22,187 nucleotides of DNA from Rhodospirillaceae bacterium UBA4468 (GCA_002389385.1 DGOK01000083.1:1-22187); one strand, 5' to 3'. Counted from the first letter of the stretch, positions 1 through 7,590 are shown. Numbers and translations are program-made. The notes: a model not told the origin generated them from the letters alone.

Positions 1-186
1 TCCGCGAGTACCTGCAGCTTACAGATGACACGTAAATACGAAGGCGCTGGTCTTGGCCTGCCATTAAGCCGTCGATTGGCAGAACTTCACCAAGCGCACT
101 TAGAAATTAAAAGTGAAGTTGGGCAAGGCACAACAGTTCATGTCACATTCCCAGAAAAACGCGTCATCACAGATTTTGAGCCGTAA
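1..186 (+). CDS. Sensor histidine kinase, C-terminal fragment
   Basis: The reading frame is open from the first base to a TAA at 184-186, giving the last 61 residues of a protein that starts outside the window. The stretch GAGLGLPLSRRLAELH is the G2 box and following helix of a HATPase_c domain. It is followed by a conserved beta-strand ending (EVGQGTTVHVTFP), as in the catalytic ATP-binding domain of two-component histidine kinases. Only about ten residues follow the domain, so the kinase ends in its catalytic core with no attached receiver. The sensed signal and partner regulator cannot be read from here. The next gene follows after 94 bases with its own leader, so it need not be co-transcribed. 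Confidence 0.85.
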   Translation, partial: SASTCSLQMTRKYEGAGLGLPLSRRLAELHQAHLEIKSEVGQGTTVHVTFPEKRVITDFEP

Positions 187-240
187 CAAGACCAAGTTCC
201 CAAGTATCGGGTGGGTTCAATAGTTTTTCTCCTTATCCTT

Positions 241-266
241 ATGCTCATAATAAATATGCGCATAAT
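241..266 (+). promoter_or_regulatory. 11-bp direct repeat upstream of ada-like gene
   Basis: ATGCTCATAAT at 241-251 and ATGCGCATAAT at 256-266 match at 10 of 11 positions and are 15 bases apart start to start. The second copy ends 14 bases before the ATG and just before the GGAG Shine-Dalgarno (270-273). The A/T-rich repeats could be paired operator half-sites or overlap the -10 region. AraC-family proteins commonly bind direct repeats, so autoregulation by the downstream gene is a reasonable inference, but it is not shown. Confidence 0.4.
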
Positions 267-280
267 TATGGAGATTTTAG

Positions 281-1192
281 ATGTCTGTTCAATACACGGG
301 TAAATTCAAATTGGCTCAACCAACGCAAACGCATGCAAGACTTTATGATCAGATCGCAAAGGCGATTGATTTTGTTATCCATAGCCATCACGCCCAACCT
401 GAGTTAGATGACATCGCCCAACATGTCGGTATGAGCCCACATCATCTACAGCGAACTTTCAGCGAATGGGCCGGGGTTAGTCCAAAAAAATTCTTGAAAG
501 CTTTAACGTTAAACGATGCCAAGGCACGACTGCGGCATTCAGAAAGCATTCTTGATACAGCATTTGACGTGGGCTTGTCAGGACCTGGACGATTACATGA
601 TTTGTTTGTCAGTATAGATGCCGTCACGCCCGGTGAATACAAATCCAAAGGAGACGGGCTCAAGTTTCGTTACGGCGTTCATCCCTCCCCTTTTGGTCCG
701 TGCTTAATCGTTGTTTCAGATCGTGGTTTAACAGGCCTTTCGTTTATCACCAAAAATCATGACACAGCATTGGATGAACAAAAAAATGGATGGGAAAATG
801 CAATGTGGATTGAGGATATATCCGCAACCACGCCGTATGCGTTGAGTGCCTTCAGAGCGGGAGATACACCTTCTGGTGAATTAAAACTTTTGCTCAGAGG
901 GTCAGAGTTTCGCGTCAAAATATGGGAAGCGTTGCTTCGGATCCCCGAAGGGGCAGTGACATCATATGCAGGATTGGCGTCTTATGTTGGGCGCCCAGGT
1001 GCAGCGCGTGCCGTCGCCAACGCTGTTGCATCTAATCTTGTTGGGTATATCATTCCTTGTCATCGCGTGATCAAAGATACTGGCGCCATCAGTGGGTATC
1101 GATGGCAACCCGTTCGAAAATCAGCAATTCTAGGGTTAGAGGCTGCTCGCCATCCGCAATCAGCACTGGAAACTGACACGCATACTACCTAA
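281..1192 (+). CDS. ada: Ada-like fusion: AraC HTH plus O6-alkylguanine-DNA alkyltransferase
   Basis: This 303-residue protein has an AraC-type helix-turn-helix region at about residues 22-120 (IAQHVGMSPHHLQRTFSEWAGVSP, split here only by domain description) and a C-terminal O6-alkylguanine-DNA alkyltransferase domain at about 130-290. The active-site block is IPCHRVIK, with acceptor Cys260, followed by SGYRW. Such proteins remove alkyl groups from guanine O6 by suicidal transfer to the cysteine. The N-terminal zinc/phosphotriester Cys domain of E. coli Ada is absent, since the protein starts about 20 residues before the HTH region, so classical methylphosphotriester sensing is unlikely. The ATG has GGAG 7 bases upstream. 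A direct repeat lies in its leader. gloA follows after 46 bases on the same strand and may be co-transcribed as part of an electrophile/alkylation defence unit. Confidence 0.88.
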   Translation: MSVQYTGKFKLAQPTQTHARLYDQIAKAIDFVIHSHHAQPELDDIAQHVGMSPHHLQRTFSEWAGVSPKKFLKALTLNDAKARLRHSESILDTAFDVGLSGPGRLHDLFVSIDAVTPGEYKSKGDGLKFRYGVHPSPFGPCLIVVSDRGLTGLSFITKNHDTALDEQKNGWENAMWIEDISATTPYALSAFRAGDTPSGELKLLLRGSEFRVKIWEALLRIPEGAVTSYAGLASYVGRPGAARAVANAVASNLVGYIIPCHRVIKDTGAISGYRWQPVRKSAILGLEAARHPQSALETDTHTT

Positions 1193-1193
1193 G

Positions 1194-1231
1194 TTCTCAT
1201 CAAGGCATATTGCCAACATATCAAATGAGGA
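1194..1231 (+). promoter_or_regulatory. Possible SD-sequestering hairpin before gloA
   Basis: TTCTCAT at 1194-1200 can pair with ATGAGGA at 1225-1231, giving 7 bp with one G-U. The 3' arm contains the gloA Shine-Dalgarno GAGG (1227-1230). The loop holds a small inner stem, GGCA-TAT-TGCC, at 1204-1214. The left arm begins one base after the ada stop codon, so ribosomes finishing ada could open the structure and couple translation of the two genes. The stem is short, so confidence is low. Confidence 0.25.
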
Positions 1232-1238
1232 AAATGTA

Positions 1239-1658
1239 ATGAGATACCTACACACGATGGTTCGTATTTCGGACGTTGATGCATCACTCAAATTTTACTG
1301 TGATGATCTTGGCCTTATAGAAACAAAACGCGTCGACCGCCCCGAACACGGTTACATGCTGATTTTTGTTGCCGCTAAGGATACGCCTGACGCAGAAGTA
1401 GAATTAACGTACAATTATGATCCCGAGGAATATTTTGGTGGGCGTAATTTTGGCCATCTCGCATTTCGCGTCGAGAATATCTATGAGACGTGCCAGCGAC
1501 TTCAAGACGGCGGCGTGACGATCAATCGCCCACCGCGTGATGGTCGGATGGCGTTTGTACGTTCGCCGGATGGTATCTCAATTGAATTACTACAAGAAGG
1601 TGAGCCACTTGCTTCTGCCGAGCCATGGGCATCGATGGAAAACACTGGCAACTGGTAA
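1239..1658 (+). CDS. gloA: Glyoxalase I (lactoylglutathione lyase)
   Basis: This 139-residue VOC-superfamily protein closely resembles bacterial glyoxalase I. It begins MRYLHTMVRISDVDASLKFY, and the usual four metal ligands are at His5, Glu55 (VELTYNYD), His73 (FGHLAF) and Glu116 (GISIELL). The short form, without the insertions of the zinc-type enzymes, fits the Ni/Co-dependent bacterial class. It isomerises the hemithioacetal of methylglyoxal and glutathione to S-lactoylglutathione in the cytosol. GAGG at 1227-1230 sits 8 bases before the ATG. The TAA stop directly abuts the stop of the convergent bmt gene, so no room is left for a separate terminator. The tail after about residue 120 is a little longer than in E. 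coli GloA. Confidence 0.93.
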   Translation: MRYLHTMVRISDVDASLKFYCDDLGLIETKRVDRPEHGYMLIFVAAKDTPDAEVELTYNYDPEEYFGGRNFGHLAFRVENIYETCQRLQDGGVTINRPPRDGRMAFVRSPDGISIELLQEGEPLASAEPWASMENTGNW

Positions 1659-2666
1659 TTATTTTCGGCGGCGACGTTTGGGGCGCTCGGGTGCATTGGG
1701 ATCAACTGGTTTTGGTTGATCAACAGGACCGAGCGTTGCCTCAATCTTAGAGCGTTCGGGCGGTGATCCTGGCTGATACCCGTCCAGCGCTTGCTTGATA
1801 GCTGCCAGATGGATTTCCGTCGTACCACAGCATCCACCAATAATTCTGGCACCTGCGTCACGGGCAAGTCTGGCGTAGGTCGCCATAATTTCTGGTGAGC
1901 CCGAATAGGCAATCTCATCGTCTTTGTATTCCGGTATGCCGCAATTTCCTTTAGCGACAATAACGTCATCGGCACCAGCTAAGCGTTTGAGACCCAAAAC
2001 AGTATCGATCAACGTTGCCGGACCCACGCCACAATTGCATCCATAGGCCAGCAGGCTTGGGGACAGGCTTTGCGCAAACGTCGACGCGTCTTCAGGTGTT
2101 ACACCCATCATCGTGCGACCGTTCGTATCAAACGTCATACATCCAACCACAGGAAGTCCGCACTGAGCCGCACCATGTGCTGCCGCAGCGTACTCTTCTT
2201 TCGATGACATGGTTTCGATCCAGATCACGTCAGCACCACCTTCAGCGAGTGCGACTGCCTGCTCGGCAAACACTTTTTGTGCCTCGGCATCGCTGAGGAC
2301 GCCAACGGGCTCCATGATCTCACCTGTAGGCCCCATAGACCCCGCAACGACGACGGGGCGGTCCTGCTGATCTGCTACTCGCCGTGCAAGCTGGGCCGCG
2401 GCTGCATTAATTTCATGTACCCGGTCTTGATCACCATGAAGCTGCAATCTTAGGGCATTTGCGCCAAATGAATTGGTCAAAATAATATCTGCACCAGCAT
2501 CGACAAACCCTTGATGCACACTCATTACTTTTTCAGGATTTGATATGTTCCATAAGTCGGGCGCTTCGCCCGTCTCGAGACCACGTTGAAAAAGACTGGT
2601 GCCCATCGCACCGTCGCAAAGAAGCCAGTCGCGATCGTTTAAAAGTTGCGCGAGAACATTTGACAT
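1659..2666 (-). CDS. bmt: Betaine/homocysteine S-methyltransferase
   Basis: This 335-residue zinc-dependent homocysteine S-methyltransferase family protein contains DGAMGTSLFQRG near the N-terminus, GCNCGVGP (Cys212) and GGCCGTT (Cys279, Cys280). The three cysteines are the family's zinc ligands. The expected reaction is methyl transfer to homocysteine to form methionine. Glycine betaine as donor is inferred from family resemblance and is not visible directly. I chose the ATG at 2666, whose product begins MSNVLAQLLND. An in-frame start at 2783 would add 39 non-conserved residues overlapping the upstream gene. The protein ends in a proline-rich linker and a basic PERPKRRRRK tail. It lies 10 bases downstream of the DUF1289 gene and is probably co-transcribed with it. 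Confidence 0.87.
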   Translation of the reverse strand: MSNVLAQLLNDRDWLLCDGAMGTSLFQRGLETGEAPDLWNISNPEKVMSVHQGFVDAGADIILTNSFGANALRLQLHGDQDRVHEINAAAAQLARRVADQQDRPVVVAGSMGPTGEIMEPVGVLSDAEAQKVFAEQAVALAEGGADVIWIETMSSKEEYAAAAHGAAQCGLPVVGCMTFDTNGRTMMGVTPEDASTFAQSLSPSLLAYGCNCGVGPATLIDTVLGLKRLAGADDVIVAKGNCGIPEYKDDEIAYSGSPEIMATYARLARDAGARIIGGCCGTTEIHLAAIKQALDGYQPGSPPERSKIEATLGPVDQPKPVDPNAPERPKRRRRK

Positions 2667-2676
2667 ATAATTGGCC

Positions 2677-2898
2677 CTAACGCTTCTGGCGCCGTTTTGT
2701 TTCCCGGCGTCGCCCACCGCCGCTCTCGGCACGTCGGTCGCGTAATTTATCCAAAATTTCAAGACGTGTTGCAGCATCGGCACGTCCCCAAATGGCTATT
2801 TCTTCACGGGTTCTCAGGCACCCAGTACAGAGCCCAGACTCGGCGTCGAGCTCACAAATGCTAATGCATGGGCTTTCTATCGTTTGCTGTTCGTTCAT
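2677..2898 (-). CDS. DUF1289 small cysteine-motif protein
   Basis: This 73-residue protein belongs to the DUF1289 family. It has SPCISICELD followed by CTGCLRTREEIAIW, giving a four-cysteine cluster (Cys11, Cys15, Cys24, Cys27) that probably binds a metal or Fe-S centre. This is followed by an acidic/helical stretch (ADAATRLEILDKLRDR) and a strongly basic tail, GGGRRRETKRRQKR. The molecular role of the family is unknown to me. It sits 10 bases upstream of bmt, which suggests one operon. The shared basic tails of the two products are curious. The ATG at 2898 faces a divergent gene on the plus strand. Confidence 0.85.
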   Translation of the reverse strand: MNEQQTIESPCISICELDAESGLCTGCLRTREEIAIWGRADAATRLEILDKLRDRRAESGGGRRRETKRRQKR

Positions 2899-2993
2899 CG
2901 GCCTGAATTCCCTTCAACTTTGGACATAATCGGCATTGCGTGACAATGCAAGGAATTGCCGTTTCTGGGCTCGCACCATCAGAAAGTTCACGT

Positions 2994-2999
2994 TATACT
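2994..2999 (+). promoter_or_regulatory. -10-like TATACT directly before start codon
   Basis: TATACT lies at 2994-2999 and is followed by only six bases before the ATG at 3006. There is no Shine-Dalgarno. If used, transcription would begin at or next to the ATG and give a leaderless message. I see no good -35 at 16-18 bases upstream. Confidence 0.35.
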
Positions 3000-3005
3000 T
3001 TCCTC

Positions 3006-3806
3006 ATGAAACCTTTACCACATGATGGCCCGGCACTCCTTGGCCCAGATGACCCACCCACGTTCGAAGTCATAAACCGCGAGGGTGGTGCGCACATACT
3101 TTTGGTTTGTGATCATGCCAGCCGTGAAGTGCCTAAATCACTCAATCATCTTGGCCTTGGCGCTGAAGCGTTCGAGCGGCACATCGCTTATGATATTGGC
3201 GCGGCGGCTGTCACACGAGGCCTCGTAGAACGGCTGGATGCGCAAGCTGTTCTCGCTGGATATTCAAGGCTCGTCATTGACGTTAATCGCCCGCCCGGAC
3301 ACCCGGAAAGTATTGTTCCTGAAAACGACAGTATTCCCGTTCCAGGCAATCAGAACCTGACCGACGAGGCCCGCCGCCAACGAGTACGTGAATTGTTTGA
3401 GCCTTATCATGACTCTGTCAATCGTGCGTTGGCCAGATTATGGAACCGTGGCCCGGCGCCCGCCATCTTTTCAGTTCATAGCTTTAGCCCATACTTTGGA
3501 GACAAGTCGCGCCCTTGGGACATCGGTGTCTTATGGAACCGGGACCCACGGATCGCGATCCCGCTTATGGAACATTTGGAGCGCTATGACCTTCGAGTTG
3601 GTGATAACGAGCCCTATTCAGGCCATGACCTCGCTTACACCGTCGATATGCACGGATCAGCAAGTGGTATTTCAAACTGCGCTATTGAGATTAATCAGGA
3701 TCAGTTGATGGATAGGGACGGTATTTTACGCTGGGTCGATATACTTTCCGAGTGCATTCTCCCAATCCTCGACATGCCGGGCTTACACCGGATTGAGCGT
3801 TTCTGA
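3006..3806 (+). CDS. N-formylglutamate amidohydrolase family protein
   Basis: From the ATG at 3006 this encodes 266 residues of the N-formylglutamate amidohydrolase family. Visible family blocks are LLVCDHASREVPKSL, HIAYDIGAAAV, YSRLVIDVNRPPGHP, FSVHSFSPYF and VDMHGSASG followed by CAIEINQDQL. The prototype (HutG) hydrolyses N-formyl-L-glutamate to glutamate and formate in histidine degradation, but no hut gene is nearby, so the substrate here is uncertain. Upstream in-frame starts (GTG 2940, ATG 2946) would add about 20 unconserved residues. I prefer 3006 because a -10-like element lies just in front of it. The stop overlaps the ATG of the next gene (TGATG at 3804-3808), implying translational coupling with the YbdK-type ligase. 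Confidence 0.85.
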   Translation: MKPLPHDGPALLGPDDPPTFEVINREGGAHILLVCDHASREVPKSLNHLGLGAEAFERHIAYDIGAAAVTRGLVERLDAQAVLAGYSRLVIDVNRPPGHPESIVPENDSIPVPGNQNLTDEARRQRVRELFEPYHDSVNRALARLWNRGPAPAIFSVHSFSPYFGDKSRPWDIGVLWNRDPRIAIPLMEHLERYDLRVGDNEPYSGHDLAYTVDMHGSASGISNCAIEINQDQLMDRDGILRWVDILSECILPILDMPGLHRIERF

Positions 3807-4947
3807 TGGTTGGCGGCGCACCCACTTTAAGCGTCGGCATTGAGGAGGAATACCTTCTTGTCGATCTTGAGACTCGCGCTTTGGCGACCGATCCACCGCG
3901 TGAGTTCTTTGATGAATGCTATAGCCGATTGGGCGATCAGGCAGCACACGAATTCCTGAAATCACAAATCGAAGTGAACACTGCCGTCGCGCAATCAATC
4001 CCTGAAGCCACCGAAATGCTGATTGATCTCCGCACAGCAATTGTTGAGACGGCGCACAAGTATAACCTCACCCCCATCGCCGCATCGACCCATCCATTCT
4101 CACATTGGTCAGAACAAGGCCACACCGAGCAAGAGCGCTATCACACCATTGCCCATGATATGCAGGCTGTCGTACGCCGCTTGGTCATTAGTGGCATGTA
4201 TGTCCATGTGGGTATCGAGGATGACGAACTGCGCATCGATTTGATGAACCAGGTGACATATTTCCTGCCGCATTTATTGGCGCTGACGACCTCTTCACCA
4301 TTACAGCAGGGAGAAAACACAGGCATAAGTCTTATCGCCTGAGTGTCTGGGATGAGATGCCTCGGACAGGTCTTCCCAATCCTTTTGATAGTTATTCAGA
4401 GTATGCACGCCATGTTCGTGTACTTGTTGATGCCGGTATTATTGAAGATGCAACGAAACTCTGGTGGGATATTCGGCCGAGCGGGCGCTATCCGACGTTG
4501 GAAATGCGCATAGCTGATGTCTGCACAAACATCCACGACGCAGCTGCCGTCGCAGCCTTATATACATGCATACTCCGGATGCTCTGGCATCTTAAGACGC
4601 ACAACCAACGCTGGCGTCAATATGCCATCATGTTAGTTGCAGAGAATAGATGGCGCGCACAACGGTATGGGCTTGATGAAGATCTGGTTGACTATGGACG
4701 TGGACAAATTGTGCCTTATGCAGAGCTTATCGACGAACTCATCGACTTGGTCAGCGAAGACGCTGAGGCCATGAACTGCATTAAAGAATCAATACATCTC
4801 AAAACAATCGTTTCTCACGGGACAAGTGCACACCGACAAGTCCGTTGCTTCGACGAAGCATTGGCATCCGGTGATGATAAGAAGACCGCATTGATTAAGG
4901 TTGTCGATCATCTGATTGCCGAAACTCAGGATTTTTCCACAGTTTAA
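3806..4947 (+). pseudogene. YbdK/GCS2-type carboxylate-amine ligase, frameshifted
   Basis: Two consecutive frames together form one glutamate-cysteine ligase family 2 (YbdK-like carboxylate-amine ligase) protein. The first frame (3806-4342) starts TLSVGIEEEYLLVDLETRAL and runs to QGENTG. The second is open through HKSYRLSVWDEMPRTGLPNP and continues to a TAA at 4945-4947. Joining them at base 4324, where GGC and CAT would need one more C, gives a continuous 380-residue protein, close to the usual family length, with no other lesion. The family forms gamma-glutamyl or similar amide bonds with ATP. The gene overlaps the N-formylglutamate amidohydrolase gene by one base. As written, translation stops after 178 residues. 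A real inactivating deletion and a sequencing error are both possible. Confidence 0.8.
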
Positions 4948-4954
4948 TAAAAAT

Positions 4955-4987
4955 ATGCATCCCTGGTGACATGGGTCGCATCTTTTT
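4955..4987 (+). terminator. Weak stem-loop with T-run after ligase gene
   Basis: ATGC (4955-4958) and CCC (4961-4963) can pair with GGG (4973-4975) and GCAT (4978-4981) around a 2x2 internal loop. CTTTTT follows at 4982-4987. The place and T-run suit an intrinsic terminator 7 bases after the ligase stop, but the stem is weak. Confidence 0.35.
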
Positions 4988-5059
4988 AAAGCTAACGGTT
5001 ATATATCCTTAACGATACAAGTCCTCATGTGTTCACAGTGGCAGTAGCGGAGAGGCGAT

Positions 5060-5233
5060 ATGGTTAAAATCATGTGGAATGGATATATTCGAGATCAGCT
5101 TCATTGGGCTGAGAAACTCGCTGCGATTGCCCTTTATACGAAGCTCGCCGATAAGGCACTGTCAAATGCACAAAGTGTGACGAACGCACAAATGTTAGCA
5201 ACGGGCATTATGCTGCCGGAAGTTTGTGCATAA
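5060..5233 (+). CDS. Small unrecognised ORF, 57 residues
   Basis: The 378-base gap between the ligase and the MFS gene contains this short open frame. It begins ATG GTT AAA and ends TAA at 5231-5233. A purine-rich GGAGAGG (5049-5055) lies 4 bases before the start, one of the better ribosome sites in the window. The product begins MVKIMWNGYIRDQLHWAEKL and continues as a largely helical, alanine/leucine-rich chain ending MLPEVCA. I recognise no family, signal peptide or clear membrane segment. A TATATA at 5000-5005 could be a -10. The remaining bases of the gap (5234-5325) hold only the MFS promoter. It may be a real small protein or a chance ORF. Confidence 0.45.
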   Translation: MVKIMWNGYIRDQLHWAEKLAAIALYTKLADKALSNAQSVTNAQMLATGIMLPEVCA

Positions 5234-5310
5234 TCATCTTGCTGCGTTTGAAATTGTCACTTTCTCGATAAAAACTGTCTATTCATCGCGATACACCGTC
5301 TAAACGTGTT

Positions 5311-5319
5311 TGCTAGACT
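5311..5319 (+). promoter_or_regulatory. Extended -10 promoter for MFS gene
   Basis: TGC TAGACT (5311-5319) is an extended -10 element (TGn plus a TANNNT hexamer). It ends six bases before the ATG at 5326. There is no Shine-Dalgarno, so the message may be leaderless. No convincing -35 is present, which fits an extended -10 promoter. Confidence 0.4.
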
Positions 5320-5325
5320 TCCCGC

Positions 5326-6522
5326 ATGACTGATGCAAAACGTAATTTCCTATTCCTGAATGTCGGGCACTTTCTCGATCATTTTTTCATGCTCATTTTC
5401 ACGACTGCCGTTCTGACGATGGAAAGTGAATTTGCAGACTCTTATGGTCGCCTCATATTGCTGACGACCTGGAGCTTCTTTTTCTTTGGTGGCGCATCTT
5501 TGCCAGCTGGATGGCTTGGCGATAAATGGAGCCGGCATGGCATGATGTTCGTATTTTTTATCGGAATCGGATCAGCATCAATCCTGACCGGCTTTGCCTT
5601 AGAACCTCTGCATATCGAGATCGGCCTCGCCCTGATAGGCGTATTTGCCGCAATATATCATCCCGTCGGTTTGGCGCTTGTTGTTGAAGAAGCCAGCCGT
5701 GTTGGCCGCGCCCTAGCTATCAATGGTGTTTGGGGAAATATGGGGGTTGCCGCAGCAGCCCTGACCACAGGTGCTATTGCTGAAGTATATGGTTGGCGGA
5801 TGGCCTTCATCATTCCAGGCATTGTCTCTGTAGGTGTCGGCCTCATGTATGGCGTGCAGCTTTTAAAGGGGACTGGCGTTGATGCCTCAGGTGCAAAAAA
5901 GAAGACGGCTGCCGTTGTTCCTATATCCGTTCAACAACGCGTTTTCCTGTTCCTTATCATCGCACCGCTAGTGGGTGGTCTGATCTTTAATGCGACAACC
6001 ATCTCTTTGCCAAAAATCATGGACGAGCGACTTTCGTCATTATTCACTGACACATCAGAGATCGGTATGATCGCAGCGCTGATTTTTGGCTGTGCAGCGT
6101 TTGCTCAACTCGCTGTTGGTGAGTTATTGGATCGATATCCGACCAAGCGCATCTATGTCGGCCTCGTTGCCGCCCAATTGATCATGTGTACCATCGCAAT
6201 CTCGACCTCTGGCTGGTCAGCCTTGGCCGTTACACTCCCCCTCATGTTGGCAACCTTCGGGATTATTCCAGTCAATGACTGGATCGTTGCGCACTTCATC
6301 AGTAAAGAATACCGATCACGTGTTTATGCGGTGAAGTCGGTGTTTGCACTTGGTATTGGCGCTGTTGCAGTTCAGATGACAGGCCGCTTGTATGAGACGT
6401 CCGACAGCTTTGATTCATTGTTTATGGTTTTGGCCGGTGCCGCAGCGATTGTCCTGGTCGCAACACTTATTCTCATACCATCCCGAAAGCCAGAAACCCC
6501 ACCACCAACGCCAGCTGAGTAG
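5326..6522 (+). CDS. MFS transporter, Fsr-like
   Basis: This 398-residue integral membrane protein has about twelve hydrophobic segments. It begins NFLFLNVGHFLDHFFMLIF and contains GVFAAIYHPVGLALV, both typical of MFS carriers related to the fosmidomycin-resistance (Fsr) group. The first loop has AGWLGDKWSRHG, the MFS motif A region between helices 2 and 3. The substrate is unknown. A role in efflux of a small acidic compound is only inferred from the family. The C-terminus is a short proline-rich tail ending PAE. The gene has its own likely leaderless promoter. It converges on the broken response regulator with two bases between stop codons. Confidence 0.85.
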   Translation: MTDAKRNFLFLNVGHFLDHFFMLIFTTAVLTMESEFADSYGRLILLTTWSFFFFGGASLPAGWLGDKWSRHGMMFVFFIGIGSASILTGFALEPLHIEIGLALIGVFAAIYHPVGLALVVEEASRVGRALAINGVWGNMGVAAAALTTGAIAEVYGWRMAFIIPGIVSVGVGLMYGVQLLKGTGVDASGAKKKTAAVVPISVQQRVFLFLIIAPLVGGLIFNATTISLPKIMDERLSSLFTDTSEIGMIAALIFGCAAFAQLAVGELLDRYPTKRIYVGLVAAQLIMCTIAISTSGWSALAVTLPLMLATFGIIPVNDWIVAHFISKEYRSRVYAVKSVFALGIGAVAVQMTGRLYETSDSFDSLFMVLAGAAAIVLVATLILIPSRKPETPPPTPAE

Positions 6523-6533
6523 GCTTACTCAGC
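6514..6533. terminator. Perfect hairpin spanning two convergent stop codons
   Basis: GCTGAGTA (6514-6521), GGCT loop (6522-6525) and TACTCAGC (6526-6533) form a perfect 8-bp stem with a 4-base loop. It covers the last codons and stops of both the MFS gene and the convergent response regulator. By symmetry both proteins end in Ala-Glu-stop. No T-run follows on either strand, so it may act as a weak bidirectional terminator or an RNA end stabiliser. Confidence 0.55.
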
Positions 6534-7581
6534 GACTTGATGCCGCTCAACAGCAGCTTTCAGAGAGTGCACCAATTCCTTGCCGACTTTGCCGTCGCTT
6601 CCAGATATTTTCTCTCGGATAACGGCGCGCATCATATCAATGTGTGCGCGCACGACCTCAACCTGATTGTCCGTAACGGGACATCCTTCAAGCGTTGAGT
6701 CATAAAGCATCTTGCCTGCAACCGAGATAAGCGGATATCCAAACGTACCGCCCTGCCCTCGCAGTTCGTAGGCAAGCTCATTGATCCGGCAAACTGAAGG
6801 GTTCTTTTATCTGGCTCCTCCATTGCCCGTTCACAGAGCGTCGCCAAATTCGCCAAATACTTTTGTGCCCATTCCGCAAAATCGAGCACAGCGCGCTCAA
6901 GACTTTCTTCAGCCTCCGCCAGAATGTTATCAGGCAATGTTGGGGGCCCGGAGCAAATATCGTTACCTGCCCGCTCTTTAAGCGTATTTGGAAGTTGAAA
7001 GCACCACACGTCGCTGACGTTCTTGGCCTTCACCGTCTTTTCTGCCGAATACACCATCGTCACGTGGTCCGTACCTTCACGGCGACGTTCCTTATCATTG
7101 GGTGCACCAGAGCGCTGAGTTCGACGTCGATCTGGGCCAAAATATTTTTGTGTCGCTATGAAAGATCGTGGTTGTTCAATGACTTTCGCCAAATGCAAAA
7201 ATACAGAATTGACTGAAAATGGTTTGGCGAGAAATTCCGTCGTGCCTAAATCGCGTGACGCCGTGACATAGTCACGATCCGCAGCGCCAGAAAGCATCAC
7301 GAACGGCACAAATCGATTTGGAGATTCCGTGGCTGTCCGCACCCAACGCAGCAAAATCAATCCGTTGATCGGTGACATCAGCAAATCAGATATAATAATG
7401 TCTGGCCCCGGATTATGATCTTTTTTCTGGACCTTGAGCCACTCGATAGCTTCTTCACTATTTTTCGCCGTCGTAAGTCTCGCGATTTTCAGCTGGCGAA
7501 GTAAAGTTTCAAAGGTTTGGCGAATGAAACGTTATCCTCAACAAGCAGGACCGTAAATCTATCTAATCGATATTCGCCCAC
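6525..7581 (-). pseudogene. Response regulator, broken by two 1-base losses
   Basis: Three frames join into one 352-residue protein if one base is added near 7521 and one near 6785. The N-terminus is a receiver domain: VLLVEDN (Asp16), phosphoacceptor Asp66 in IIISDLLMSP, Ser98 in VMLSGA and Lys120 in FLAKPF. A GPDRRR linker follows. The C-terminal part contains LAYELRGQGGTFGYPL and ends HQVAE. This tail resembles conserved C-terminal domains of other alphaproteobacterial receiver proteins, and I cannot assign an output function. I chose GTG 7581, with AGGGGA 5 bases upstream. An ATG five bases further upstream is out of frame. The total length restored by adding exactly two bases is an integral number of codons. 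A real pseudogene and a base-calling error are both possible. Confidence 0.75.
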
Positions 7582-7590
7582 TCCATTCCC

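Noticed and set aside
1502..1975. Long minus-strand open frame across the end of gloA and bmt
   Set aside because: It lies in a different frame over two well-supported genes and shows no family motif.
2667..2783. Upstream in-frame start for bmt
   Set aside because: It would add 39 residues overlapping the DUF1289 gene and unlike the family; the ATG at 2666 fits the usual N-terminus.
4311..4330. Programmed -1 frameshift in the YbdK-type gene
   Set aside because: No X-XXY-YYZ heptamer or strong downstream structure is seen at the junction; a lost base is simpler.
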